64,000 nucleotides of DNA from contig CM075939.1 of the NCBI GenBank assembly GCA_038030265.1, positions 6,863,253 through 6,927,252 of the forward strand, written 5' to 3'. Below are positions 10,221-22,121 of this stretch, piece by piece; within the stretch, counting starts at the first letter, position 1, and each line of letters starts with the position of its first letter. The DNA comes from Corythucha ciliata. Lineage: Eukaryota > Arthropoda > Insecta > Hemiptera > Tingidae. The translations under genes and the position numbers were made by a program. The notes under the pieces were generated by a model, which did no database searches, was not told the DNA's origin, and saw nothing but the letters and a program-made list of their open reading frames with translations.

Positions 10221-12397
10221 TTTTCAAGGGATTACTCCCTCCTCACCGCACCACCATAGTCACCATGCAGTGAATTCGAGGGAGTGGGGTGGCTGAAAAT
10301 AAAGAATTAAACTTTATTGAAGCTAAATACTTATAGTTCGAGAGATAGCGACAGTCCTATTCAACCGGAAGAACATAGTCACTAAAGGTTTGCAAAATTA
10401 TGGCATTTGACCCCCTATTTACGAGTCCGGAAGTCTGCCATGCTGTATCTGGGGCCTAAGGATTTTATAGCTAATTAAAGTCCTTAATTTGGGACATGAA
10501 TTTAACCAGAAGATCATAGTCCAGAAACTAGTCTAATTCGAAAGGTTTTATGGAGCTGATTACGAATATGATCGTCTGCCACCGTCTGCCTGGGGCATTT
10601 GCCCTCTGTGGCTCGCCAAACTCACGTAATTCGGTAAATTTTAATTAACCGGAAGAACACAGTCCTGAAACTGGTCTTATTCGATAGGTTTTATGGAGAT
10701 TATTACAAATACAATCGTCTGCCGGTGTCTGCCTGGGGCACTTGCCCTCAGTGACCAGTCAAACTGCAACGGAGGAAAATGATTAACTGGAAGAACATAG
10801 TCCTGAAACTAGTCTCATTCGAAAGGTTTTATGGAGCTGATTACGAATATGATCGTCGGGCGCCGTCTGCCTGGGGCATTTGCCCTTTGTGGCTCGCCAA
10901 ACTCTCGAAATTTGAAAAATTTTAATTAACCGAAAGAACATAGTCCTGAAACTGGACCTATTCGATAGGTTTTATGAAAACGATTTCAAATATAATCGTC
11001 TGTCGGCGTCTGCCTGGGGCACTTGCCCTCAGTGACTCGTCAAACTGCACAGAGGGGAAATGATCAACCAGAGTAACATAGTCGTGATTCCAGTCTAATT
11101 CGAAAGGTTTTATGGAGCTGATTACGAATATGATCGTCTGCAGCCGTCTGCCTGGGGCATTTGCCCTCCGTGGCTCGCCAAACTCAAGTGATTCGGTAAA
11201 TTTTAACTAACCGGAAGAACACAGTCCTGAAACTGGTCTTATTCGATAGGTTTTATGGAAATTATTACAAATATAATCGTCTGTCGGTGTCTGCCTGGGG
11301 GATTTGCCCTCGGTGGCCGGTAAACTCCTTAAATCAGCGATATTAATTAACTGGAAGAACTAAGTCCGGAAAATGGTCTTTTGCGACACGTTTCATGTGG
11401 CATACGAAAATTATCGTCTTCCGGTGTCTGCCTGGGGCACATGCCCTTAGTGACCAGTCAAACTGCACCAGAGGAAAATGATTAACTGGAAGAACATAGT
11501 CCTTAAACTAGTCTCATTCGAAAGGTTTTATGGAGCTGATTACGAATATGGTTGTCTGGCATCGTCTGCCAGGGGCATTTACCCCTTGTGGCTCGCCAAA
11601 CTCTGGAAATTTGGAAAATTTTAATTAAGGACTCTGTTCTTCCGGTTAATTAAAATTTACCAAGATTTGTGAGTTTAGCGAGCCACAGAGGGCAAATGAC
11701 CCAGGCAGACGGTGGCGGACTATCATATTTGTAATCAGCTTCATAAAACCTTTCAAATGAGACTAGCATCACGACTATTTTCTTCCGGTTAATCATTTTC
11801 CCTCTGTGCAGTTCAATGGGTCACTGAGGGCAAGTGCCCCAGGCAGACACCGGCAGACGGTCATTTTCGTATTCAGCCACGTGAAACCTGTCGCATAAGA
11901 CAATATTCCGGACTTAGTTTTTCCGGTTAATTAATATCTCTGATTTATGGAGTTTGACTGGCCATCGAAGGCGAATGGCCCAGGCATACACCGGCAGACG
12001 ATTATATTTGTAATAATCTTCATAGATCCTTTCGAATAAGACCAGTTTTAGGACTATGTTCTTCCGGTTAATTAAAGTTTACTGAATTTCGTGAGTTTGG
12101 CGAGCCACTGAGGGCAAATGCCCCAGGCAGACGGCGGCAGACGATCATATTCGTAATCAGCTCCATGAAACCTTTCGAATGAGACTAGTTTCAGGACTAT
12201 GTTCTTCTGGTTAAATTCATGTCCATGGTTCAAGTCCATGTGTGTGGACTTTAATTATCTATAAAATCCTTAGGCCCCAGATACAGCATGGCAGACTTCC
12301 GGATTCGTATATAGGGGGTCAAATGCCATCATTTTGCATACCTTTCGTGACTATGTTCTTCCGGTTGAATGGGACTGTCGCCAGCTCTCGGTCTACT

Positions 12398-12705
12398 TGT
12401 TTTGAGTTCCGAGAAAAAATTGCTCCCAGGGTGGGATTCGAACCCACGACCTCCTAGTTTCGCGCCAGGCGCTGTGCCACTGAGCTAGCCTGAGAGGCTT
12501 ACGCTAAGAGCGAACCCCACCAGAGAGAAACTCCCTCTCGGAACTCAAACGCACGAATCGGGTCAGTGCGTGTTTTACAATTGTTCTTTTTTCTTTATGT
12601 GTCCCAGCAATTAATTAATTGCAAATTAGACGACCCTTGTCTTAGGACTTTTCAAGGGAGCACCCACCCTGGGAGCAATTTTTTCTCGGAACTCAAAACA
12701 AATAA
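12398..12705. mobile_element. Inverted-repeat block carrying a tRNA-like sequence
   Basis: About 38 bp beginning TTGTTTTGAGTTCCGAGAAA at 12398 recurs inverted, ending at about 12703. The block interrupts the right arm of the foldback element, since the arm sequence resumes on both sides. Inside are a tRNA-like sequence and, at about 12583-12660, a second copy of the foldback element's own terminal sequence. This looks like a small composite element. Confidence 0.65.
12423..12495 (-). tRNA. tRNA-like sequence, probable tRNA pseudogene
   Basis: On the minus strand, 73 bases fold into a near-canonical cloverleaf: 7-bp acceptor stem (TCTCAGG with CCTGGGA, one G-T pair), a perfect T stem GTGGG/CCCAC around TTCGAAT, and an anticodon stem CCTGG/CTAGG with one G-T pair. 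The A-box-like TAGCTCAGTGG and B-box GGTTCGAATCC are present. The D stem is short and out of register, and loop position 33 is G instead of the invariant T. The anticodon triplet at 34-36 reads CGA (serine), but there is no long variable arm. It is probably a decayed tRNA or a tRNA-derived mobile sequence. Confidence 0.6.
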
Positions 12706-12809
12706 AAATGGTAAGTATTTAGCTTCAATATTGTTTAATTCTTTATTTTCAGCCTCCCCACTCCCTCGAATTCACTGCATGGTGACTAAGGTGGTGCGGT
12801 GAGGAGGGA

Positions 12810-14207
12810 CCCAGATAGCAAGGAAATATTACCCGAATGTTCCTTGATTATCTTTTTGGAATTTACCTTTTTTCCAAGAATATTCGTGGAAGATATTGGT
12901 TTTTTTGCGAATATTGTATGGAGGTCCAGACGGGACAGGTTGTATATAATCCGTGAATGTTCCAACGGAATATTCTACTAGAAGATTCGTGGAATATATT
13001 CAGAACGATAAGTTTGAACGTTCAAAGAATATTTTTTTTAGAATCGCTCTAGAACATTCAGATATATAGTGTCGGGTACGAATATTGTAAGGAGGTCCAA
13101 ACGGGACATGTATATATTCCGTGAATGTTCCAAAAGAATATTCGCACGGAACAGAATTATTTTACTTTATTTTTAATTCATGATGCATACAATTTGGAAA
13201 CGAATGAAAAAATACTGACACTACAAAAAAAAAAAAAAACACGCTGAGAAACAACTACACACTAACAGAACGCCAAGAAAATAATACGACGCCGCGGCGA
13301 TGGGACATAGACGACGCGGGCCTGAAAACAAAATCCCACAATTATCGTACAATCCGAAATACACACTTTACTTCAGTATATTACTTGTAGCTACTGGCTC
13401 GATCACCGAAAATTGGTCGCTGAGAAAAGTTGACAGGCAGAAAAATAAATATCGACGTAGAACCAATTAATGACGAATTAGTCGTGAAACTTGCACCTGC
13501 AAATTACATTAAACAAACATGTACAATCAGATTTAAAGGTTAACAAGCAAATTGTCGCCTTACCTGCAAATCAAATGATGTGACGTTTTCCAATTTTAGG
13601 CGTGCCCGAAGAAAATTCGAGAAGAAAAACGCGAGAAAAACTAGATGGGCTCGAGCCACGTTGAATTGTGCTTGTAGAAAGAACCAGAAAGTTAAGAAAG
13701 AGTTCCCGCGTCTGTCGTAGAGAGGAGAGCAAAATGGACGAATCGGAATCGGAGAGTCGAAGACCTCCCACCACTAAACCCACTGACACGAACTTTACCG
13801 ATCAACACCACACAAGCACACATCATAATATAAGAACAGGGTACGAACTTATTATAATGTTTGAGTGTGGATAGGGATCGAGTGGGTGAGATGGATGGTG
13901 AAATGGAAACCTTTGCATTTTTTTTTTTCAAGAAACGAAACCGATGACGCTGGTCCGTCCAATAACCTTATATACTTATTAAATAATAAATCCTAATATT
14001 CTGTTACTATATGATTCGATTATCCTTAGGTGGGTTCAAAAAGATTATGCCTGGAACATTCGTAGCGGAACATGATCATCTTGTTTCGAATAATAATAAT
14101 AATGCGCTTGAAGCCATGAGCGGAGGCTGACAGACGCAGAACAGAGAATATAGAATGTAATTGAAATGCCTACTTGCGTGAAGGCTAGTGGCCTCAGTAG
14201 TCAATGC

Positions 14208-14265
<58 letters not shown>

Positions 14266-14712
14266 TAATAATAAAAAGTATCATAACCCACATGTGCGAT
14301 TATCAGGGCGAGACCAATAGTGTATTTTTTGAATGAAATGCACTAAAAAAAAGTGAAACTGAACCTCAGCATTTATTTGGGATTTCTAATTTCAAATAAA
14401 AACCGAAACGGCTTTATGCCGGCATCAATCTCACGACAAAAATTACGGAGATCGATGGATGTAACATTTAATTCTTAGAAACTGCTAAAAGAACATACCT
14501 AGGTTAATTATTCAAAATAAGATAATCATGTTCCGCTACGAATGTTCCAGGCATAATCCTTTTGAACCCACCTAAGGATAATCGAATCATTTAGTTTCAG
14601 AATATTCTAGGAAAACTTATATAATATAAGAATAATCTCATGTTGTTCAGATTATTCACATTCGAAATCGAAGAATGTGGGAACATTCCTAGGATATTGC
14701 TTGCTATCTGGG
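12810..14712. mobile_element. Inverted-repeat DNA element, ends CCCAGATAGC
   Basis: The element starts CCCAGATAGCAAG and ends with the inverse, GCTATCTGGG. It interrupts the terminal repeat of the foldback element: GAGGAGGGA on the left and GAGTAATCCC on the right reassemble the sequence seen intact (inverted) at 10230-10250, leaving a 2-3 bp target duplication (GA or GGA). Inner inverted copies pair 13975-14100 with 14508-14630. A 55-bp motif with GGAGGTCCA recurs at about 12920 and 13085. No transposase frame is seen. A 52-base A run lies at 14210-14261. Confidence 0.75.
14210..14261. repeat. Poly-A run, 52 bp
   Basis: Uninterrupted A run followed by an AT-rich TAATAATAA tract. It is prone to length error in assembly. 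Confidence 0.9.
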
Positions 14713-14762
14713 GAGTAATCCCTTGAAAAGTCCTAAGACAAGGGTCGTCTAATTTGCAATTA

Positions 14763-15240
14763 AAAATTTAATGTTTTCGGCTTTAAGCCAGTGTTCCGAG
14801 ACGCAGACTATTTGAAAATCAGGACTCGACAACGCAAACGCTTCGAGCTCGAGGAGTTTATTATGAAGACTCTGCATGTTAGAATGTATACCATCGTGAA
14901 GTGTAGGGGGGAGAGTAATTTGACAGCAAGGAATTCTTATTAGAAGTGCCATAGGAAAAGGCCGGATGTCTTGGCTGATGATATACAGTAAGGGGAGAGT
15001 AGGCCACGAAGTCATACGATTCAGCAAGAATACATCCATGAGGCCACAACTCCAGGATCAGAAATTGTACCATATAGTCCACCTCGTTAACTATGATGCG
15101 GAAGGATGAGTAGGATTCATGCCTGGTTTTCAGTTTAATGATGTTATAGCCTCCTGACCCAGATCCAGCTTTGAGAGAACCGGATTTAAAGTCTTCAGGG
15201 TTCGTGTCCGGATGAAGCCGGGAAATGAACAACCCGCGCT
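14763..15240 (-). pseudogene. Non-LTR retrotransposon ORF1 end and ORF2 start
   Basis: The minus strand encodes the end of an ORF1-type protein: FISRLHPDTNPEDFKS, then LKTRHESYSSFRIIVNE, then WPHGCI, in two frames. It then reads the start of the ORF2 endonuclease: MQSLHNKLLELEAFAL, then FQIVCVSEHWLKAENIKF. The SRL..T.EDL and SYASF..V plus WP.G pattern is typical of ORF1 in arthropod Jockey/CR1 elements. The endonuclease breaks at ENIKF, exactly at the foldback target site, and resumes at 6493. Several frameshifts make it inactive. Confidence 0.8.
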
Positions 15241-16146
15241 TCCGAGGTACAACTTGTATATAGGAGAACTTGTGCTTTTCCCATCTACCGCATTCCCGGA
15301 ACGCTATCAGAGGGGGGTCAGCAATTATACCGGATCGTCATCAAATTTTGACGGCTTGTACTGCCACCGGAGTGGAGACTAAAATACAGAAAGTCAGCCC
15401 AGTCGGAATTTTTTGGGGTGAGTTATGGGCCGGTCCGCAGAATTCGTTTTGTTGGTCCGCAAATTATAGCAGGACCTTAATTACCTAATGCTCGAGAAAT
15501 TTCAGACTGACCACACAAATTTTGGACCTCTAAAGCGCCTTCAGATTAGTCCTTCGGTCCAATAAATCCAGGTTGACCCTTGTGTTCAAATAGTGCAGAT
15601 TTGCCCTTTGGGCGCTGAGGTATCATGTCAATATGTTCATACGACCCCCCCCCCCCCATCATCACAAAACCGTAAATGTTTACCTCCGGGCGAAGAGTCT
15701 TAGCTACCTGGCAACCCTAACCTCGAACCTGTTGAACGTCAAAACCGAGCCCGAATTTTGAGACTATATAAATAATTCTACTGACCAATTAATTAACTAG
15801 TTAGTCCTTACCTTTAAAATAACTCCAAAACGCCAAAAAGCCCACGCGAATAAAACACTTGGCACGTTTCACAAATGGATGGACGCACAGTGACCGGACA
15901 AGTGACATCTTGAGCTGACAAGTGAGCATCAACCGGAAAAACTAAGGAAAAACAAGCGCCATCTCACCCCCCCCCCCCCATCACACCACGCGGTGTAGGG
16001 TTTTGTGTGCTCTCCCTAGAAAAATGATTAGCCCCGGGTTTAGCTGATAATTTTTATCTCGCTGGAAAGCTTCCCGGAAGCCTCATTTTATCGTCTTATT
16101 TGTTGTTTTAGTTTTTCTTGATTTACGTGGGGAAAATCAATTAAAT
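15241..16146. other. Intergenic, no gene seen
   Basis: Contains poly-C runs at about 15647 and 15968, and repeated short phrases with GACC and AATTTTGG. This segment probably includes the 5' flank of the zinc-finger gene that follows. I see no clear promoter element. Confidence 0.5.
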
Positions 16147-17438
16147 ATGAAGACCAAGTAAGCCATTCACAACACTTTTTAATTAAGAGAAACTCACACG
16201 AATCTTTTCTCGTCAGGTCACAGCACGTGGAGTCATCGGAAAGTGACGATGAAACGAAGTCCCTCAGGTGCGCATTTTGTGACTTTTCCTCCATCGATTT
16301 ATCTATTTTCGTCAAACATTTTAAGAAACGACATTACAAACTTCCGGCCGCTGATTTTATCTGCGATCAGTGCGATTTTACGTGTAATGACCACTATGAG
16401 CTAAAGGCTCACCTTAAAACTCATCTCAGGAAGGGAATATTTTGCGAAAAGTGCGATTTCCCCGCAGATAGTCCCGAAATGTTGAGAACACATACACTCA
16501 AGGTTCACATGTTCAAGCGGTATGTTTGTTATTATTGCGGAATGTCTCGAACGTTCAAATACAAGCTCATGCGACACATGTTCGATCGACATATATTTCC
16601 GAACGATTTCGCCATGAAGGAACGTAAACGACCACCTGTTAAGGCCGCGTCAAGTAACGACAGGTTCATCAGTTTCGTTGGCAATCCCAACGACAAGAAT
16701 ACCTCGCTCGTTTGCCAAAAGTGTCCGTATAAAACTAACAGCCGGTTAAAGTTCATGGTTCATCAACGACAGCACATCGAGCCGAACCCTGGGTCGGTCA
16801 GCTTTAGTTTAACCTGTACCGAGTGCCCTTTTGAAACGGTGTCCGTGTCGATTCTACGCGACCACGTCAAGACTCACAGAGCCGTTCCAAACACGTTTAA
16901 TTGCTCTCGTTGCAGCTATAAAACCAACAAGTTGAAAGACCTTCAATCCCACGAAAAGAAGCACAATCAACCGCCCAGTTTCAGTTGCAACCTTTGCAAT
17001 TTCTCCTGCAATCAAATGAACGTTTTAAAAACCCATAAACTGACTCATAAGGCCGCTGTCGAACCGTCCGACAGTAACAAAGAGAATAAATTCTTCTGCA
17101 CGTTCGAAAAATGTAATTTCACCTGCGCCAGCCTCACGGACCTAGCAGACCATTCTGAAATCGCTCACAGGGGTAACGGTGCCTTTGACTGCAGTCATTG
17201 CGATTTCACGTGTACCAGTCTGACGAGGCTCAATGAGCACGAGGCGTCGCACGTTAAACGGTTACGAGTCTACCAGTGTGAGAATTGTTCCTTCTCAGTT
17301 GCCAATTACGTTAAATTTAAAAAGCACGTAAAGTCCCACTTGGATCATAAGGAAGCATCGTTTGACTGTAGCTCATGTGACTTTACGTGTGGTTCTTTGA
17401 AGGAATTATTGGTGCACGAACAAAAACATGCACACTAG
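16147..17438 (+). CDS. C2H2 zinc-finger protein, 12 fingers, two exons
   Basis: The open frame has no ATG near its start; its first candidate is a GTG. A better model starts at the ATG at 16147, splices 16158-16216 (59 bp, GTAAGC to a pyrimidine-rich TCAG), and enters the long exon in frame, giving 410 residues (M-K-T-K-S-Q-H-V, then an acidic ESSESDDE). Twelve C2H2 fingers follow back to back, for example C-AF-C..H..H near the start, and a recurring CDFTC type at fingers 2, 10 and 12. Finger 9 has C-x4-C. TGEKP linkers are absent, as in many invertebrate poly-finger proteins. The likely role is nuclear DNA or chromatin binding; the target is unknown. No close ortholog can be named. Confidence 0.85.
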
Positions 17439-17799
17439 GACGGCATTTACAAAGTTGTGTGCCATTTTATGTAAAAAGACACGCTAAGCGCTTAAGTGGC
17501 TGTAACATGAGAATTGTTCCTTAATTTCGTTGAAGTTGTACGCTTATCTGTTTTATTTTTGTTGTACTAAACTTCTTATTTTGATAATATACGAATGAAC
17601 GAGCAATAGTATTGCCCTGCAAAGCAGCACAGCTGAGTATCCAAAACTGAGATTTGCCAGGATTTTAACCACGAAATAGCTCCTAGTCGTGGTTTTACCC
17701 GATTTTAACCGCGGAACAGACCAGACCGTGAAAGCAGTAAAACTCGCGGATTTTGTCAATTCGGGCATTAACTAAAAAGCCAACTTATATCTTGGGATG
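17439..17799. other. 3' flank of zinc-finger gene, no gene seen
   Basis: AT-rich sequence after the stop. No canonical AATAAA is obvious. Minisatellite sequence begins near 17800. Confidence 0.5.
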
Positions 17800-20700
17800 G
17801 GTTCTACCATAAATCCGATTTACCCTTTCTTTTTTTTTCTGAATTTCAGTCACAAACTGGCCTCTATAGGCAGCGCAAGTTGGCGTTTTCTCAATTTTAG
17901 CCATGCATCAGCGATTTTTCACAATTTTTGCCGCGATCTAAGCGAGTTTTCTCAATTTATTCGCGAATTATTTCTCAAATTTTGTCGCGAATTTCCTCAA
18001 TTTTAGCCGTAAATTAGGGGGATTTCCTCGATAAATTGATCCGCTATTCATCGTTAAAATCCGTTTCGGCTGTGATTTAGCAACAGCTTTTTGTCCACTT
18101 TAGCCGCGAATTTTCTCTATTTTACCAGCGAATAAATTCCTTACCTCCATTTTATACGAGATTTAGTGAGTTTCTCAGTTTTAGCCATGAGTTAACTTTT
18201 TTTTTTTTTTCAATTTTAGGGGTTTTCTTCACCTTCTAGTCATGCGCATTAGCGTTTTATCTCCATTTTAGCCGCTAGTTGCTACGTTTCCTCAATTTTA
18301 GTCACAAATTAGCGGATTTTCTCAAATTGATCCTTGCATTAGCGTTTTTTTTTTGTTACTGTTATTATAGCTGCAAATGATTTCTGAAATTTAGCCGTGA
18401 ATTATCACGCGCGAATCACCGATTTTACTCAATTTCAGCTCCGAACTAGAGGATTTTCACAAAATCCCTGAATTAGCGTTTTTCTCCATTTTAGCTTTGT
18501 ACTAGCGCTTTTTCTCTATTTTTGTCGTGAAACGGCGCTTTTTCTCATTTTAGCCGCGAATTGTTTTCCCAATTTTAGCGGTGGATCATTTCTTAATTGC
18601 TCGATTTTAGCCGCCAAACACCGCATTCCTCAATCTTAGCTGTGATTTATCGTATTTTATCTCACATTAATCCGTGTATTAGCGTATTTATCCATTTTAG
18701 CTCCTAATAAGCGGTTTTTCCATTGATTGCCATTAAAAAAAAAAAAAACATTCGTCTCCATTTTAGCCGCAAACGAGCATTTTACATTGATTTTTAGGCG
18801 GGAATTAGCAGTTTGTCTCAGTTTTAACAGTGAATTAAAGCGGGCTTCATGGTTATATTACAATAATTTATCCATGAATTAGCGCTTTCTCCATTTTAGC
18901 AACGCATTAGCGCTTTTTCTTTACTTTTGCCGCGCATTAGCACAATTTCTCTATTTTAGTCGCGAATTATATTTTTAATTTTAGCCGGGGACTACCGCAC
19001 TTTGTCAAATTCATCCGCGAATTGGCGTCTTTATTTACTTCAGTAGGGGATGAGCGTTTTACTTCAATTTTTCGGCGGGACTTTTTTTCAGTTTTAGCCG
19101 TAGAATAGCGCTTTTTCTCATTTTCAGTTACGGACAGGTGTCCATGTGGGAGAAAAATTATTTTAAAAACGCTGCGAATTATCGAACAGTGCCTTATTAT
19201 TTCGACTGTGGGTTTATTATTTATGGATGTAGTCAAATCCGGCTTGAAATTACATGAAAATCGACACCCCACACCCCTATGACCCCAAATCCTTTGAAAA
19301 TTCCCATTTTGGACCCGCTTTTGGCCCATAAAACCCAAGGAGGTTATTTGATCAAACTGATCAGGGGGCCTATTCTGAGTTGTCGGGAAGAAATGCCGCA
19401 AGTGCGGTTGCTATGACGGGATAATGTTATTTCTTATTCAGCGTTCTTGGATCCCGCTTGCGGGATTTTATCCCGACAACTCAGAATAGGCCCCCAGATG
19501 TTAGGACCAACTAGGCCCCAAATGGAGTCTATGTGCGAAAGAACGAGTTTTTTCGAGCAATCCTAGGGCAAGATATGGCCCGGACGGCGGACGGACATTT
19601 TTTTTTATTGCAGATTTGGATTCTACGCACTTTGAAACGTAAAACTACAAATTTTGAGGGGGGGTCAAAAAAATTTTTTTGCGATACGATTACAAAGACT
19701 TATTATTGAGAAATAATAAGCCAAAAATGGAGTAAAAGCGCTTATCAGCGGCTAAAATTATTACAAAAGCTAATTCGAGGCAAAATCCTTACAAAATTGC
19801 TCATTAATTCGCGGCTGAAATTGAGGAAAATCACTAAATCGCGGGTGAAGTGCAGAAACAGCGCTGATTCGCGGTTAGAACAAGAACAATTGCTAATTCG
19901 TGGATAAAATTGAGAAAATCCACTATAATTCGCGGGTAAAGCTCAAAAACAGCGTTGATTCGCGGTAATGTGTAGAATTAACGATAGTTCGTAAATAGCA
20001 ATAAAAAAAAATCATTAATTCCCGGCGTTAAAGTCGAGAAAAACGCTAATTCACAACAAAAATGGAAAAAACGCTAAATTCGCAGCTAAAAATGAGCAAA
20101 ACGCTTTTTCAGCGGCTAAGTCGAGAAACGTAAAATCGAACGCTACTTTTATTCAAATAAAAGCGCTACAATTGAGGGAAATCGCAAATTTACAGAGACC
20201 TTCGAGATAAATCGCTAATTAGCGGATAAAAATGAAAAAAATCGCTAATTCGCCGATTAATAACAGAAAAGGTGATAATTCGCGGCTATATTTGAGAAAA
20301 ACTTTACCTGCGGCTAAATTTGACAAAATTCGCTCAGTCGCGACTAACATTGAGAAAATAGCCAATAAGCGGCTTTGAATTGAGCATAAGCGCTAATTGG
20401 CAGATATGGTGTAGAAATAGCGCCAATTTTTGTGATTTTTCTCAGTTTTCGCGGTGAATGAAATGAGTTTATTCGTTATGGTGACTATTTCTTCAGCCAC
20501 GAATTAGCGTTTTTCCCCATTTTTTAGAGGTGATTTTATGTACTTTTTTCGCGAATTATGATGATGTTCAGCTATTTTAGCCGTCATGGTCTTGCCTCAC
20601 GAACGCACGTTAGCGATTTTCATCAATTTAAACCGCGATTCAGCGTTTTTTCTCAATTTTAGCCGCGAATTATTGATTTTTTCCCCAACTGTAAGCACGA

Positions 20701-20930
20701 TTTCACGAAAGCCGTATACAGAAACGGGCGATTCACGTTTTTCTCAAATTCTAGCCCTCGAAATTTCTTGTTTTTTCTACAAGTCGCAAGGAAATTTGCG
20801 TCTTATGTTAATTTTAGCGTCAAATAAGGGCTTTTCATTAATTTAAGTCACGAAGGAGTGAACTTTTTTCCTCAGTTTTAGTCATGAACTAACGCTATAA
20901 AACGACCTTAAATTTATTATTTTTCCGTAC
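17800..20930. repeat. Family A minisatellite, forward-reverse-forward blocks (copy 1)
   Basis: Degenerate units of about 29 bp. In forward blocks the unit contains AATTAGCGTTTTTCTCAATT followed by TTAGCCGCG. In reverse blocks it reads TTCGCGGCTAAAATTGAG. The forward block is 17800-19120, the reverse block 19725-20430, and a second forward block 20440-20930. The non-repeat spacer (about 19125-19720) contains a small MITE. The right end carries an AACGCT.TAAAAC landmark at about 20893, seen again at 34735 and 43660. Short frames here are not genes. Confidence 0.85.
19364..19495. mobile_element. MITE, 132 bp, ends GGGGGCCTATTCTGAG
   Basis: A 25-bp terminal inverted repeat starts GGGGGCCTATTCTGAGTTGT and its inverse ends at 19495. 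The interior is 80 bp with no coding capacity. No clear target duplication is visible. Confidence 0.8.
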
Positions 20931-22121
20931 TCAAGCTTTATGAAGGCTCCCATTCTCTGATTGGAGTCCCCGGTGTGGTCTCTTTCCTATTTCACGTCTT
21001 TCCAGCCCAAAAAGCCAATTTCGCGGCGTTGACCCATTCAATAATCCAATCTGCTGGTTGACTGCAATTTAACGGATTTTGGACCATCAAAAATTTGGAT
21101 GGCTCCAAAATTGGTTTGGCTCTTTTGGAGACCAAATTTTGCGGATTTGACAATACAGAATCCAATGTCACTGTTTTGGCTGTTTGGCGTTCGGATCTTT
21201 TCAGTAAATTTCACAACTCGGGCACGTCAAAAATCCAATTTGCTGAATATCAGCGGATTTCACACCATCAAAATCTAAATTTCCAGGTTGTTACGGCAAT
21301 TACAATTTCTATGGGTTCGGGCCACTAAAAAACGCCCGTTTGGTGGATCCGGCTTCTTCAAAATAAAATGTAGGGGGGGGGGCTCCCAAAATAAACAATG
21401 GGGAACTTGCACATTTTTCAAAAGTTGGTGTTGCTTAAAGAGGGCTCTTCCACAAGTCTATTGCTCACATTAAACTTTGAAATCAGTCAAGGATGCTTTT
21501 TTAGGGAATTTTTAAAAATTTTGAGTGGGGGTTCGATTACGTATAAACTTACTTATTGAAATGGATGATGCGGGGAAGAGGGGGTTAGATACGTTTACTG
21601 GGAATAAATTTTTCATGTTATTTGTAAACAAACAATTTTAGAGTTCCCTCAAATGCTTCACAAGTAAGTATTTACGTCATTTCTCCTCGCACCATCCATC
21701 CCCTTCTGAAGAACTTTGAACCTTTTTTAAAAATCTTAAAACGCACCAATCGGGTTGCAACTTCCGTTGTTATCCTTCAGTTCCGCGGGTCAAATCACCG
21801 GTATGCTTTTCTCCCCAATCTGAGATTCATGCAAGTTCCCCATTCAGGAAATTGTCGAGTGAATGACTTTTACAATGAAAATGAATCTTTTTAATCTTAA
21901 AATACAGTTAACCCGTTCAATAAATTTTAAACAAAAAAAATTGTAGTCCATACGCTCAAATATCGATAGATTTGATTTCTTTTGTGAAGAAATCGTAGAA
22001 TTGTAGCGCTACAAGCGTTGATATCACATTCGAGAATCAGGCAAATTAAGTACAATGAACAAGACTAGAGGGGGCAAACCAAACAAAACTCGTGAGGGGG
22101 GGAGGGGGGGCAAAATCAAAT
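20931..22121. other. Intergenic, no gene seen
   Basis: Contains diffuse repeats resembling family C (GGATTTTGG and TTTGGCTC motifs, about 21060-21330) and G runs at about 21372 and 22098. No coding signal. Confidence 0.5.

Larger units (their letters stand above)
10226..12807. repeat. Inverted arms of about 140-bp tandem units (foldback core)
   Basis: From about 10365 to 11630, nine units of 135-150 bp are repeated head to tail, each starting near GGAAGAACATAGTCC and containing GTCTGCCTGGGGCATTTGCC. From 11631 to about 12395 about six units recur in the opposite orientation. The turn point (about 11615-11660) is itself nearly palindromic. At least two unit subtypes alternate: one with GGAGCTGATTACGAATATGA and one with TTATTACAAATATAATCGTC. 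Outer single-copy parts also pair (10240-10400 with 12350-12395 and 12710-12807). The strand could fold into a hairpin of roughly 1 kb. Confidence 0.88.
6507..14762. mobile_element. Foldback-type DNA element inserted in non-LTR endonuclease
   Basis: The element splits a non-LTR endonuclease gene. The target sequence AAAATTTAATGTT is present on both sides (6494-6506 and 14763-14775), a direct repeat of up to 13 bp. Its ends are inverted copies of one another: TTGCAAATTAGACGACCC reads forward near 6540 and reverse near 14750, and the pairing goes on inward through AAGGGATTACTCCC (10226 and 14713). Long inner arms of tandem units follow. No transposase frame is visible, so it is non-autonomous here. 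It carries a Copia element, an inverted-repeat block with a tRNA-like sequence, and another TIR element. A long target repeat and repeated arms resemble Foldback or Mutator-type elements, but the superfamily is not settled. Confidence 0.75.

Noticed and set aside
12242..12457. 71-codon frame ending in a VGFEPTTS-like peptide
   Set aside because: This peptide is the well-known chance translation of a tRNA T arm; the site is tRNA-like, not protein-coding.
16227..16229. GTG as start of the zinc-finger protein
   Set aside because: GTG starts are not usual in animals; an ATG in a short upstream exon joins in frame by a good GT-AG intron.
17800..20930. CRISPR array or similar for the short regular repeats
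   Set aside because: Units are degenerate with no conserved repeat plus unique spacer pattern, no cas genes, and the genome is eukaryotic.
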